A program made the translations under genes and the position numbers. From the NCBI GenBank assembly GCA_016708765.1, contig JADJFD010000004.1, forward strand, positions 293,026 to 357,025: a stretch of 64,000 nt of DNA, read 5' to 3'. Under the pieces are notes generated by a model. That model was not told the DNA's origin. It ran no database searches and saw only the letters and a program-made list of their open reading frames with translations. Positions 43,459 to 53,284 of the stretch are shown piece by piece (the stretch's first letter is position 1; each line of letters starts with the position of its first letter). Source of the stretch: Chitinophagaceae bacterium. Lineage in GTDB: Bacteria > Bacteroidota > Bacteroidia > Chitinophagales > Chitinophagaceae.

Positions 43459-45271
43459 ATGGAAAAATTCGTTGTATCAGCCAGAAAATATAGACCACAA
43501 ACTTTCGACACTGTCGTAGGGCAATCGCATATCACTACCACACTAAAGAATGCAATCAAACATGAGCAGTTGGCACATGCATTTCTGTTTTGCGGACCAA
43601 GAGGTGTTGGCAAAACAACCTGTGCAAGAATTTTAGCCAAAACAATTAATTGCGAAAACCAAACGAAGGAAGGTGAAGCCTGCGATAAATGTTCAAGCTG
43701 CACTTCGTTTAATGAAGGCGGTTCCTTGAATTATTTTGAACTCGATGGAGCTTCTAATAATTCAGTGGACGACATAAGAGAATTAGTAACACAGGTACGG
43801 TTTGTACCGCAATCAGGCAAATACAAAGTGTATGTAATAGATGAGGTACACATGTTAAGTTCATCTGCCTTTAATGCCTTCTTGAAGACGTTGGAAGAAC
43901 CACCACCTTATGCTATTTTTATTCTGGCAACTACAGAGAAACATAAAATACTACCTACAATATTAAGTCGTTGCCAGATTTTCGATTTCAAACGCATCAC
44001 TACAAATGATACAGTCGAACATTTAGAATCTATTTGTAAAAAAGAAAAGATAAAAGCTGAGCAAGCGGCTTTACAAGTCATTGCGCAGAAAAGTGAAGGT
44101 TGTTTAAGAGATGCGTTGAGTATTCTTGATAAGATTGTCAGTTTTACAAATGGCGAACTGAATTTTGCCAATACATTAGAGCATTTGAATATTCTGGATG
44201 CAGAATGTTATTTCAAACTTTTGGAATGTATGCAGCAACAGGATCTTGCTGGCGCATTGCTGCAATATGACGAAATCAACAGAAAAGGTTTTGAAGGTGA
44301 TTTAGTGTTGAATGGATTTGCAGAATTTATCCGCAACCTATTAGTATGCAAAGATGAAAAAGCAGCTGTGTTGTTAGATGTGGTAGAAAGCTTTAAAGAA
44401 AAATATATTGCTACAGCAAAAGAAGTTGAACCTGCATTATTAATAAGTGCATTAAATATTCTGAACGCTGCTGAAATAAATTATAAAGGAGCAAGAAATA
44501 AACGATTGCATGTAGAATTGGCATTAATAAAACTTTGTTATCTGCAACAAGCTATTGAGATAACAGCAGAAGGCAATTCCATTTCAAAAAAAAAAGTAGT
44601 TGAACCTGCAAAATCTCTTGCCTTCCGGCAGATAAAACCATTTGCAGTAAAGCAAGCAGTTGATAAGACAGCTATCAATCAAAAAACAACTGTTACCGAA
44701 AGCAAAACTGATCATAGAAACTCCCCGGAATAAAGAGAGTTTAGTAAAAGAAGACAACCCCAATAATACTTATGGAAGTCAAAAAGCAGAAACCAAACAG
44801 CCTGCTACCAGAAGCAAAATAGCGGCGCTGGATAAAATTCGTAATCAGTACAAAGAAAATGGAAACAGCGGGAATGGAAATGGGAATGCTAATCATGCCT
44901 TAAAAAAAGAAGAGCTTGAAAAAGCCTGGGCGGAATATGTCATAAAACTAAAAGCAGATAAAAATCCGGCGGCACAACCTTTTGATCTTGCCATTCTACG
45001 AATCAAAGATGACAATTCATTCGAGGCTGTAACAGCTAATACAATCGAAAAACAATTCATAGAACAAGACAGGAACCATTTGTTTGCTTTTCTTCAGGAG
45101 AAACTTCATAACAGATTATTACAGTTTAGCGTAACGATTGAAGAAAACGCCGATAACCGACCCGAAATAGAGGTTACACTTTCATCCAAAGAGCAGTTTC
45201 AGAAAATGGCCGAACTATACCCCATGGTTTGGGAGCTAAAAGAAAGATTGAAGCTAGATCTCGACTATTAA
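43459..45271 (+). CDS. dnaX: DNA polymerase III subunit gamma/tau DnaX, frameshifted in the linker
   Basis: The clamp-loader ATPase: P-loop GPRGVGKTTCARIL, zinc-binding cysteines (CDKCSSC), DEVHMLSSSAFNAFLKTLEEPP (Walker B) and ATTEKHKILPTILSRCQ (sensor 1 region). The AAA+ part reads cleanly to about residue 370. The linker then passes an A10 run (44586..44595) and the frame ends at 44733, while the C-terminal domain (KAWAEYVIKLKADKNPAAQPFD to LKLDLDY) is in another frame open from 44651. Removing one A from the A6 at 44681..44686 joins them into a ~603 aa tau-like protein. Upstream is a paired inverted repeat. Confidence 0.85.
44586..44595 (+). promoter_or_regulatory. A10 run in dnaX, possible transcript slippage site
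   Basis: Ten A residues encode three lysines. Loss of one A gives an immediate TAG, and gain of one gives TGA within three codons, so slippage would yield a ~380 aa gamma-like product ending after the ATPase core. Slippage at a dnaX A-run is known in Thermus; here it is inference. Confidence 0.3.
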
Positions 45272-45346
45272 TCAACTCATTTAACACTAACCTATAGGTA
45301 GGAAGGTTCATCTTTTTGCCTTAATTTCGGCAAAAATCTATAGGGA

Positions 45347-47002
45347 ATGGCCGATAAGATATTAATGCCCAGATTAAGCGACACCATGACTGAAGGTGTG
45401 ATTGCTGCCTGGCATAAAAAAGTTGGAGACAAAGTAAAGAAAGGTGACCTGCTTGCTGAAATTGAAACAGATAAAGCCACCATGGAACTGGAAAGTTATA
45501 AAGATGGAACATTGTTACATCTTGGTGGTGATAAAGGTGCCAAAATTCAGGTAGATGAATTGCTAGCTATTGTAGGTAAAGATGGAGAAGATATTTCTTC
45601 TCTTGTTTCATCATCTGCTACTTCTCCGAAAGAAGAAGCTAAAACAGAACAGCCTGTCCCAAAAAAGAAAAAGCACAAACAGCCGAAGCAAAAGAGCAAC
45701 CTGCTACTTCAAATCAACAACCAGCATTAGATATTTCTAAAATGGAAGAAGTAGTATTGATGCCAAGGCTTAGTGATACAATGGAAGAAGGAGTTATTTC
45801 ATCATGGCATAAAAATGTTGGTGACACTGTAAAGAAAGGCGAAGTGTTGGCAGATATTGAAACGGATAAAGCTACATTGGAACTCGAAAGTTATAAAAAC
45901 GGAACGTTGTTACATGTTGGTGCAGAGAAGGGAGAAAAAATTCCTGTCAACGGTCTACTCTGTATTATTGGTGAAAAAGGAAAAGTAGATGTTGATGCAA
46001 TTATTGCTGCTGCAAAAGGTGGCGGCGCATCATCACAACCTGCTCCTGCTGAATCTGCAAAAGCAGAATCAACTGAGACTGCACAACCTTCTGCTCAAAC
46101 AACACCTGCTTCATCCTCTTCATCAGAAAACGGAAGAGTAAAAGCATCTCCTCTTGCAAAAAAGTTAGCTGCTGAAAAAGGAATTGACATTGGTTCTATT
46201 AACGGAACTGGTGATGGAGGAAGAATTACAAAAGCAGATATCGACAATTATAAAGCATCGTCATCTGGCAAAAGCAGCTACAACAGCAGTAGCCGCTCCA
46301 GTATTTACTGGAAGTACCGAAGAAGGTTACACTGATATCCCTAACTCTCAAATACGTAATATTATTGCAAAGCGTTTAGGTGAAAGCAAATTCAGTGCTC
46401 CGCATTTCTATCTTACGATGGAAATAAACATGGACAATGCCATGGCTGCAAGAGTGCAATTAAATGAAGTGAGTCCTGCCAAGATCAGCTTTAATGATAT
46501 GGTTGTAAAAGCAACAGCACTAGCTCTTCGTCAACATCCTGCAGTCAATGCTTCATGGTTGGGCGATAAAATAAGAAGATACAATCATATACATATTGGA
46601 ATTGCTGTTGCAATAGAAGATGGTTTAATTGTTCCGGTTGTAAAATTTGCTGATCAGAAAACATTACCACAAATTGCTGCTGAAAGCAAAGAACTGGCTG
46701 GAAAAGCAAAAAATAAAAAGCTTCAACCTAACGAATTTTCAGGTAACACTTTTACCATATCTAACTTAGGCATGATGGATATTGAAGAGTTTACGGCTAT
46801 CATCAATCCGCCCGACAGTTGTATAATGGCTGTAGGAAGAATAAAAGAAATCGTTGTAAAAAAAGCCGATGGCTTTGGCACAAGCAATGTGATGAAAGTA
46901 ACCATGAGTTGTGATCATCGTAGTGTAGATGGAGCTTTAGGCGCAGCATTCCTTCAGACGTTTAAAAAATACCTGGAGAATCCAATTACCATGTTATTAT
47001 AA
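45347..47002 (+). CDS. pdhC: Pyruvate dehydrogenase E2, dihydrolipoamide acetyltransferase, two frameshifts
   Basis: A ~550 aa acyltransferase with two lipoyl domains (both with ETDKAT around the lipoylated lysine: GDLLAEIETDKATMELES and GEVLADIETDKATLELES), a peripheral-subunit-binding domain (VKASPLAKKLAAEKGIDIGSI) and a catalytic domain with the active-site SCDHRSVDGALGA. Frame breaks: A7 read as A6 near 45667 between the lipoyl domains, and A3 read as A4 near 46267 before the catalytic core. It is the core of the pyruvate dehydrogenase complex, transferring acetyl groups to CoA. E1 and E3 are not adjacent. A terminator follows. Confidence 0.88.
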
Positions 47003-47028
47003 GTATTGATAAATACATTAAGTCTAAG

Positions 47029-47054
47029 AAGCTACTTATTCGGTAGCTTTTTTT
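47029..47054 (+). terminator. Rho-independent terminator after pdhC
   Basis: AAGCTAC (47029..47035), 7 nt loop, GTAGCTT (47043..47049), then a T-run to 47054. It lies 27 bp after the pdhC stop. Confidence 0.75.
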
Positions 47055-47192
47055 GTTGAATATGACAATATTCAAATTATGATGACTTATTTTAATTAAA
47101 TTATTTTTTGATTATTTTCACTACTCATTAAAACCAAAACTGTTTGACTTGAAATGTCGTAAATGCTTGCTCTTTTATTATCAAACTCTAAC

Positions 47193-47417
47193 ATGGACAA
47201 AAACGAAATGAAGTTCCCATGGTCACTTCTGTTTTTTGTGACAGGTATATCTCTGATTGCTTTTAGCTTCGCTATTAAATTACTAGAAGGAAATCATTCC
47301 AAAATAATGCTAAAGGCTGGTGCAGCTGCACTTTGTGCTGGTGTTCTAAGCAGTCTTATAAAAATGCTATCTCGCTATCTTTATAACAAGAGAAAGAATA
47401 GCAAAGAAAATTTCTAA
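47193..47417 (+). CDS. Small two-helix membrane protein
   Basis: A 74 aa protein (start MDKNEMKFPWSLLFFVTG) with two membrane helices (WSLLFFVTGISLIAFSFAIKLL and MLKAGAAALCAGVLSSLIKML) and a basic C-terminus. An upstream in-frame ATG at 47163 is less likely. No family recognised. It stands alone between the pdhC terminator and a convergent phosphoesterase gene. Confidence 0.5.
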   Translation: MDKNEMKFPWSLLFFVTGISLIAFSFAIKLLEGNHSKIMLKAGAAALCAGVLSSLIKMLSRYLYNKRKNSKENF

Positions 47418-47429
47418 ATTGAGATCTTA

Positions 47430-49274
47430 TCACAATTTCAGCAAAACCACTTTCCCGTCCATCGTTGAAACAACAAGCAAAGACTTATTAATAACTCTCA
47501 CTGTATTCACCATAGAATTATCAATTTTATGTGCCCAGTTTATTTTTTGTGTAGCAGGATCAATAGAATAAACAACACCATTTTTAGTTCCAAAGAACAC
47601 ACTTCCATCTTTTTCAATTAACATGGAGGGAACATGTTCGTACCCAAACCCTGCATGCATCTTCCAAGCAGGGGTTTGCATTTCTCTGCTTGTTTTGTAA
47701 GCTACTATCGTATCCTGCATGGTTTTTCCATACACCCATTTGCCATCGGCAGAAATACCGATTGACTCCCGAACAGTAGCATTATTGTTTCGCCATAACG
47801 TTTTTCCGGTAGTAATATTAATCGCTGTTATATATCTATCAGGTGCAACTATATAGACAACACCATCATGTGTAACAGGTATGCAAGCAGCCGGGGAATA
47901 ATTACGAATAGATGAGCCGTTGTTCCACTTCCAAAAAAGAGATCCTGTATTTTTATCCACCGCATATAAATTTTTGTCCCATGCTCCAAATATTACTTTT
48001 CCATCATACAATATCGGAGTACTAACAACCGGGCCACCCAACTCAGTAAAGCTCCATATTGTTTTTCCAGTATTTAAATTCAATTTTCTAAAAGTATGAT
48101 CACTTCCTCCAATAAATACATCTTCATCAGAAATTAATGGTGATGCTAAAACTGCTGCTCCGGTTTTTGTTTTCCATATTAGTTTTCCGGTCTTGCTGTT
48201 CAAACAATAAATATTGCCATCAGCTGAACCAAAAACAACTTTCCCATTCAAACTGGCAGGTGAAGAGAAAATACTTCCTTTAGTTTTAAATTCCCATTTT
48301 TTAGTTCCATCTTTTATTGAGATTCCTGAAATATCTCCATTCTGATTTCCAAAAATCACCATGTCATTGGCAACAACTGGTGTTGAGATTACATTGGCAT
48401 CTGACGAATAACGCCAAACTTCTTTTACCGCATTATATTTTCTATTAATTTCAAAATCAGGTCGGACAAATTTTTTATTCTTGTCAAAGTTTCTTGTTTC
48501 AAGTTGAACGCCTGTCCATGGTTTTAATGTCTCAGTAGCAGGTCTTCTTTCAGAAAAGTTCATTGAATCTTTCTTTACTTCTACGAGATTATATCCACCA
48601 ACTAAAGATTTTGCTCTTAAATTAGAGCGGCCCATTACGCCGGGTATGTCTTCAAAATTCATTGCTTTGTTCGCATGACCATGACCACACAATACAGCCC
48701 AAGTGTTATAATTTTTCAACCGATCTGTAATTTCATACCAGTTATCTAAACCTTCGTCGATAGGATAATGATTTAAAAAAATAACAGGTTGTCCGGGCCT
48801 TAGTTTTTTAATTTCTGCATCTAACCAATTTACTGCACTTCTAGGAACATGACCATCACTCATTCGAACATAAGGACCAGATGCACAACCTAAAAATCTG
48901 ATACCATTGTATTCGAAGCTAAATTTATCGTACCCAAAAACAGTTGCAAACATATCTCCGCCACTTTCGCTCCAACCAGTATCATGATTACCCGGAATAA
49001 TATACCAAGCAACATTAAGGCTATCCAGGATCTGTTTAGCCAGTTTTAATTCTTCATTTGTTCCAAGTTCAGTTATATCTCCAGTTAGCACTACAAAAGC
49101 TATATCAGACATGCTGTTAATATCTCTTACTGTTCGCCTGAGGTCCTCTTCTGCAGATCCGTTTGGCGAGCCAATATGTGTATCGGAAATAAACGCAAAC
49201 CGAAAGGAGGCAAACTGGCCATAAGAAATGATGGTAATAAAAGTTGTTAGCAAAACAAAGAGGATTCTTTTCAT
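47430..49274 (-). CDS. Secreted metallophosphoesterase fused to PQQ-type beta-propeller
   Basis: A 614 aa protein with a signal peptide (ILFVLLTTFITIISYGQ). Residues ~25-245 are a calcineurin-like phosphoesterase with its metal ligands in SDTHIG, TGDITE, GNHDTG, LNHYPID and CGHGHANK. Residues ~290-614 form a seven-or-so-bladed PQQ-like propeller (FGNQNGDISGISIKDGTKKWEFKTKG and similar repeats, each with KxxWxFxT). The propeller probably recognises a polymer or serves as a binding platform. Likely an extracellular phosphatase or nuclease; substrate unknown. Confidence 0.82.
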   Translation of the reverse strand: MKRILFVLLTTFITIISYGQFASFRFAFISDTHIGSPNGSAEEDLRRTVRDINSMSDIAFVVLTGDITELGTNEELKLAKQILDSLNVAWYIIPGNHDTGWSESGGDMFATVFGYDKFSFEYNGIRFLGCASGPYVRMSDGHVPRSAVNWLDAEIKKLRPGQPVIFLNHYPIDEGLDNWYEITDRLKNYNTWAVLCGHGHANKAMNFEDIPGVMGRSNLRAKSLVGGYNLVEVKKDSMNFSERRPATETLKPWTGVQLETRNFDKNKKFVRPDFEINRKYNAVKEVWRYSSDANVISTPVVANDMVIFGNQNGDISGISIKDGTKKWEFKTKGSIFSSPASLNGKVVFGSADGNIYCLNSKTGKLIWKTKTGAAVLASPLISDEDVFIGGSDHTFRKLNLNTGKTIWSFTELGGPVVSTPILYDGKVIFGAWDKNLYAVDKNTGSLFWKWNNGSSIRNYSPAACIPVTHDGVVYIVAPDRYITAINITTGKTLWRNNNATVRESIGISADGKWVYGKTMQDTIVAYKTSREMQTPAWKMHAGFGYEHVPSMLIEKDGSVFFGTKNGVVYSIDPATQKINWAHKIDNSMVNTVRVINKSLLVVSTMDGKVVLLKL

Positions 49275-49353
49275 GCCAGAAAGTTACATCTTAACAAATA
49301 AATCAAAAGAGAACCGAAGTTTGCTTTTTTGTTCTTCATACTTTCAGTATTTT

Positions 49354-49385
49354 TTGAAAATTCAATATCAACTTTATAACTTTGC
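49354..49385 (+). promoter_or_regulatory. Bacteroidota-type promoter of the GbsR-like gene
   Basis: TTTG (49354..49357), 20 nt spacer, TAACTTTG (49378..49385): a full match to the TTTG-N19-21-TAnnTTTG consensus. It lies 3 nt before the ATG at 49389, so the transcript would be leaderless or nearly so. Confidence 0.6.
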
Positions 49386-49388
49386 TAC

Positions 49389-49895
49389 ATGAAACTAATA
49401 GAAGCAAGACAACAATTCATAAGCAGCTGGGGTGCATTTGGTACGCATTGGGGCATTAACCGTACGATGGCACAAATTCATGCACTTTTACTGATTTGTT
49501 CAGACCCGATTACACAGGATGATATCATGGAAGAATTAAATATCAGCCGGGGAAATACCAACATGAATATAAGAGAGCTTATTAACTGGGGATTGGTGGA
49601 AAGAGTGATACTGCCAGGTGAACGAAAAGAATTTTTTCTGGCAGAAAAAGATATATGGAAAGTAGTAAAACTGATCGTTAAAGAGAGAAAGAAAAGAGAA
49701 CTCGAACCAATGCTACAGTTGTTAGATAAGCTTGAAGAAGTAGAAGGCGACAAAAGAGATAAGAATATAAAATCATTTCTTGAAACAGTAGGCAATATTA
49801 AAAAATTGGGCAAGCAGGCCGATAAGACGTTGGACACAATGATAAAAGCAGAAGAAAACTGGTTTATCAATTCATTAATGAAAATGTTTAAATAG
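49389..49895 (+). CDS. GbsR/MarR-family transcriptional regulator
   Basis: A 168 aa winged-helix protein: WGINRTMAQIHALLLICSDPITQDDIMEELNISRGNTNMNIRELINWGLVERV is the DNA-binding core with recognition helix SRGNTNMNIREL. A C-terminal helical dimerisation region follows (LLDKLEEVEGDKRDKNIKSF). GbsR proteins respond to choline or related compounds in Bacillus; the ligand here is unknown. A consensus promoter abuts the start, suggesting a leaderless mRNA. Confidence 0.85.
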   Translation: MKLIEARQQFISSWGAFGTHWGINRTMAQIHALLLICSDPITQDDIMEELNISRGNTNMNIRELINWGLVERVILPGERKEFFLAEKDIWKVVKLIVKERKKRELEPMLQLLDKLEEVEGDKRDKNIKSFLETVGNIKKLGKQADKTLDTMIKAEENWFINSLMKMFK

Positions 49896-49964
49896 CAAGT
49901 ATCCATTTAGTAAGAATTTTCAACCTAAAACTTTTTACTAAAAAATCATTAAAAGCATTACTAC

Positions 49965-50330
49965 ATGAGTTATAAGAAAACATTGGTTCTTGGCGCATCT
50001 GACAATCCTTCCAGATATAGCTACTTAGCTATTCAACGATTACGGAAACACGGTCATCCTGTTGTAGCTATTGGCAGAAAAGATACCCGGGTAGAAGATG
50101 TTATTATTCAAAAACAAACCCAGTATTTTGAAGATATTGATACAATTACACTTTATTTAAATCCAAAGCACCAGATGGAATACTACGATTACATTCTATC
50201 GTTAAAACCCAACAGGATTATTTTCAATCCTGGGGCTGAAAACACTGAACTGGTAAGACTTGCACAAAAAAACAATATCCATACCTTAGAAGCATGCACA
50301 CTGGTTATGCTAAGTACAAACCAGTACTGA
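49965..50330 (+). CDS. CoA-binding protein (YccU-like)
   Basis: A 121 aa single Rossmann CoA_binding_2 domain: KTLVLGASDNPSRYSYLAIQRLRKHGHPVVAIGRK contains the nucleotide-binding start, and IIFNPGAENTELVRLAQKNNI the typical glycine-proline turn. It lacks ATP-grasp or ligase domains, so it may act as a CoA sensor or disulfide-protection protein, as suggested for the family. It follows the regulator by 69 bp and may be in its operon. Confidence 0.85.
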   Translation: MSYKKTLVLGASDNPSRYSYLAIQRLRKHGHPVVAIGRKDTRVEDVIIQKQTQYFEDIDTITLYLNPKHQMEYYDYILSLKPNRIIFNPGAENTELVRLAQKNNIHTLEACTLVMLSTNQY

Positions 50331-50527
50331 GACGTAATTTAGCATAACCATTATAAGCAACTTTACGATTTGCGTCGGGTACTACTCCTCAATCTTTCCA
50401 TATTTGCTTTTACATTGTTTGGAATAAAATAAAATTTTCGCAAACCTTGTATAACCGTACCAAATGAAGGCTGCAATCCCCAACCAGGATTGCCGAACAA
50501 TATCCTTTGTCCAATAAAATAATTAAA

Positions 50528-51001
50528 ATGAAAAACCTTCGTACCCTCGCAGTATGCGTATGCATTTCGCTAATGAGCTTAAGCTCCTTTGCACAAAGCA
50601 ACAACGGCCAACCACCCTTGAACGAACCAGATTACAACAGGCCAAGGTTGTTCAACAATTTACCAGAAAAAGTTCCATTCAATGTAAACAATGTTTCTTC
50701 CCTTTTCAATGCTTCTATAGGGGCAGCAGTTGATCTTGGGCTTTCAGAGACAGTACCCTTTATTATGAATGGCGAAGTAATTGCTACCACTTATACTGAT
50801 AAAGTACAGAAGTTGGTAATCCGCTCTTCAAACTATGTTGGTGCAAACATGACTATCATAAGGATCACAAACGATGATGGCTCTGTTACATACCGTGGCA
50901 GAATACTCAGCTTTAAACATGGTGATTTTTATGAATTACAAAAAAGCACAGAAGGCTATGTGCTAGTTAAAAAGAGTTTTTACGACCTCATTAATGAATA
51001 A
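50528..51001 (+). CDS. Secreted hypothetical protein
   Basis: A 157 aa protein with signal peptide (LAVCVCISLMSLSSFAQ) and a beta-rich body: FNNLPEKVPFNVNNVSSLFNASIGAAVDLGL, then VIRSSNYVGANMTIIRITNDDGSVTYRGRIL. The ATG at 50528 is chosen over 50507 because the signal then starts MKNLRTLAV. No family recognised. It precedes the secreted protease by 66 bp, with a similar export signal, so the two may be functionally linked. Confidence 0.6.
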   Translation: MKNLRTLAVCVCISLMSLSSFAQSNNGQPPLNEPDYNRPRLFNNLPEKVPFNVNNVSSLFNASIGAAVDLGLSETVPFIMNGEVIATTYTDKVQKLVIRSSNYVGANMTIIRITNDDGSVTYRGRILSFKHGDFYELQKSTEGYVLVKKSFYDLINE

Positions 51002-51067
51002 CTGACCCGTTTTTATATCCGTCCCAATCATTTGTACCTATTGAAAAAATTAAAATCCAACTTTGTT

Positions 51068-52675
51068 ATGAAAAACTTTTTACAAACCTGTTTTATTGCA
51101 GTGGCATTAAGTGCTGCAGTAGCAACAAAAGCACAGGTTCCAATTTTGAGCAGCAACACTGCTTCAACTGCGGTTATGTTCCTCGATTTTGATGGACATA
51201 CGGTTCAAAATACTTCCTGGAATGTGGGTGGGCCAATGGTTATGGCACCTTCAGGTTTAACGACAACACAAATAACAGATATATTCAATCGTGTTGCTGA
51301 AGATTACCGTCCCTTTAATATAAATATTACTACTGATTCAACTAAGTTTTGGGCAGCACCTAAAGCAACAAGGATGAGAGTTATATTGACTACAAGCTGG
51401 GAATGGTATGGTTCTGCTGGGGGTGTTGCCTTTGTTGGCTCTTTCAACTGGGGCCAATATGATGATGAAGTTCCATGTTTTGTTTTTAGTTCACTGCTGG
51501 GTAGTGTTAAAAATATTTCAGAAGCAGCTTCACATGAAGCTGGGCATACCTTAGGTCTTTATCACCAATCAAGGTATGATGCCAGTTGTAATAAGGTTTC
51601 TGATTATCATTCTGGCGGTGGCACTGGCGAAATAGGTTGGGCTCCAATTATGGGAGTTGGCTATTATCAAAACCTTACGCTGTGGAATAACGGTCCTAAT
51701 TCTTTTGGATGTGCTAATTACCAAAGCGACCTTTCTGTTATTACTTCAGGAGCTAATGGCTTTACATTCCGTACTGACGATCATGCAGGATCTTTTGCAG
51801 GAGCAACTGCCGCTACTTTCGCCAGCAATCAATTTACAGTAAATGGAGTAATAGAACAAAATACTGACATGGATAATATCAGGTTTACCCTACCTGCAAC
51901 TAGCCGCTTTCAGTTAGCTGCTGTTCCTTACAATGTTGGTACTGGCAATAGTGGTTCTAATCTGGATTTGCAGGTTAGTCTTTATAATAATTCACAAGTA
52001 TTAATTGCTTCTTATAATCCGGGAACATTATTAAGTTCTGTGATTGACTCTGTGCTTACAGCCGGAACTTATTACCTAAGAATAGAAGGTAGAGGAAATA
52101 TTTATGCTCCAAACTATGCCAGCCTTGGTTCGTATGCATTACAAGGTTCGTATAGCATAGGAGGTACTTTACCACTTAGAAGACTGGAACTTACTGGTGA
52201 GCTGGTAAACGATAAGCACAAACTAAATTGGCTGATTGATGCAGATGAGCAGGTAGTAAGCCAGATACTGGAAGTAGCTACTGATGGAAGAAACTTTAGC
52301 CCGGTTACGGCTCCTGATAACGCAGACAGACAATTTCTTTACAGACCATATGTTAGCACATCCGCACAATACAGATTAAACGTAACATTTGATAATGGCA
52401 AACAATACTATTCTAACATTGTTACACTTCGTGGAAATGGATCAGTAGTACGACCAAAAATTCTGAACAACCTGATCAACAATAATCTGATCACCGTTAA
52501 TAGTCCGGGTAATTACAACTATATCGTTTTAGATATGAACAGTAAAGTAACGCACAGAGGACAGTTAACAACAGGTTTAAACAATATAACAGCCGACCGT
52601 ATTGCTGGTGGAATGTATATGATTCAATACACAAATGGTATTGAACAATGGACCGATAAATTCATCCGCCAATAA
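51068..52675 (+). CDS. Secreted zinc metalloprotease with T9SS-like C-terminal domain
   Basis: A 535 aa protein: signal (TCFIAVALSAAVATKAQ), peptidase domain with HEAGHTLGLYHQ (HExxHxxGxxH, residues ~168-178) and Met-turn region (WAPIMGVGYYQ), then a beta-rich pre-peptidase-type domain (ITTGANGF to GTYYLRIEGRGN) and a C-terminal ~75 residues ending VLDMNSKVTHRGQLTTGLNNI and GGMYMIQYTNG-type strands, as in Type IX secretion sorting domains. It is expected to be exported through T9SS; porT lies 2.7 kb downstream. Ends at a strong terminator. Confidence 0.75.
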   Translation: MKNFLQTCFIAVALSAAVATKAQVPILSSNTASTAVMFLDFDGHTVQNTSWNVGGPMVMAPSGLTTTQITDIFNRVAEDYRPFNINITTDSTKFWAAPKATRMRVILTTSWEWYGSAGGVAFVGSFNWGQYDDEVPCFVFSSLLGSVKNISEAASHEAGHTLGLYHQSRYDASCNKVSDYHSGGGTGEIGWAPIMGVGYYQNLTLWNNGPNSFGCANYQSDLSVITSGANGFTFRTDDHAGSFAGATAATFASNQFTVNGVIEQNTDMDNIRFTLPATSRFQLAAVPYNVGTGNSGSNLDLQVSLYNNSQVLIASYNPGTLLSSVIDSVLTAGTYYLRIEGRGNIYAPNYASLGSYALQGSYSIGGTLPLRRLELTGELVNDKHKLNWLIDADEQVVSQILEVATDGRNFSPVTAPDNADRQFLYRPYVSTSAQYRLNVTFDNGKQYYSNIVTLRGNGSVVRPKILNNLINNNLITVNSPGNYNYIVLDMNSKVTHRGQLTTGLNNITADRIAGGMYMIQYTNGIEQWTDKFIRQ

Positions 52676-52726
52676 ACTTTTAAATGCTGGTAACAGTATC
52701 TTAATCCGTACCCCAATTGTTAATCA

Positions 52727-52761
52727 AAGGTTTTCCTGTAACTTAGGAAAACCTTTTTTTT
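52727..52761 (+). terminator. Rho-independent terminator after the metalloprotease gene
   Basis: AAGGTTTTCC (52727..52736), 9 nt loop, GGAAAACCTT (52746..52755) and a T8 tract. It ends at the ATG of the next gene (52762), so that gene must have a promoter in or upstream of the hairpin. Confidence 0.8.
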
Positions 52762-53235
52762 ATGCTTTGGAGAAAATTTAATGGCGACCCTATTGATTTA
52801 CCCATCCTGCAAGCGGTTGAAACTGCTATCAAAAGAGAAACAGCAAATGGTTTTCGATTAAAAGTTTGCATTGGTACAGACTCGCAGGTAAAAGGGAAAG
52901 ACACAGAATTTGCTACAGTAATTGTATTCCTACGGGAAGGACAAGGAGGCTTTATGTTTATTCATAACGAAAAAACAAAGCAGCAGTTCACCATCAAAGA
53001 AAGAATGCTTACGGAAGTAGCCAAGAGCATCGAAATTGCTTACGAACTTTGCAATCTTTTTACGGAGTATGATGTGGACATGGAAGTACATGCCGACATC
53101 AACACCAATCCACAGTTCAAAAGTAATGATGCTTTAAAAGAAGCAATGGGCTACATTCTTGGAATGGGCTTTGCCTTCAAGGCAAAACCAGAAGCATTTG
53201 CCAGCAGCAGCTGCGCCAATAAAGTAGTGAATTAG
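52762..53235 (+). CDS. RNase H-like YkuK family protein (DUF458)
   Basis: A 157 aa protein with the RNase H-like pattern IGTDSQVKGKDTEFATVIVFL (metal-binding aspartate) and VDMEVHADINTNPQFKSNDALKEAMGYILGMGF. The family is thought to be nuclease-like but is uncharacterised. The final ASSCANKVVN is also conserved. Monocistronic after a terminator. Confidence 0.75.
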   Translation: MLWRKFNGDPIDLPILQAVETAIKRETANGFRLKVCIGTDSQVKGKDTEFATVIVFLREGQGGFMFIHNEKTKQQFTIKERMLTEVAKSIEIAYELCNLFTEYDVDMEVHADINTNPQFKSNDALKEAMGYILGMGFAFKAKPEAFASSSCANKVVN

Positions 53236-53284
53236 TGTTGGCTGAATAGTTAGCCAATTGCCGATAGAAATACCGGCCCACATT

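Noticed and set aside
44586..44733. A10 slippage as the cause of the dnaX split
   Set aside because: The frame of the C-terminal part contains a TAA at 44648, downstream of the A10 run, so the shift must occur after 44651; an A6 at 44681 is the better candidate.
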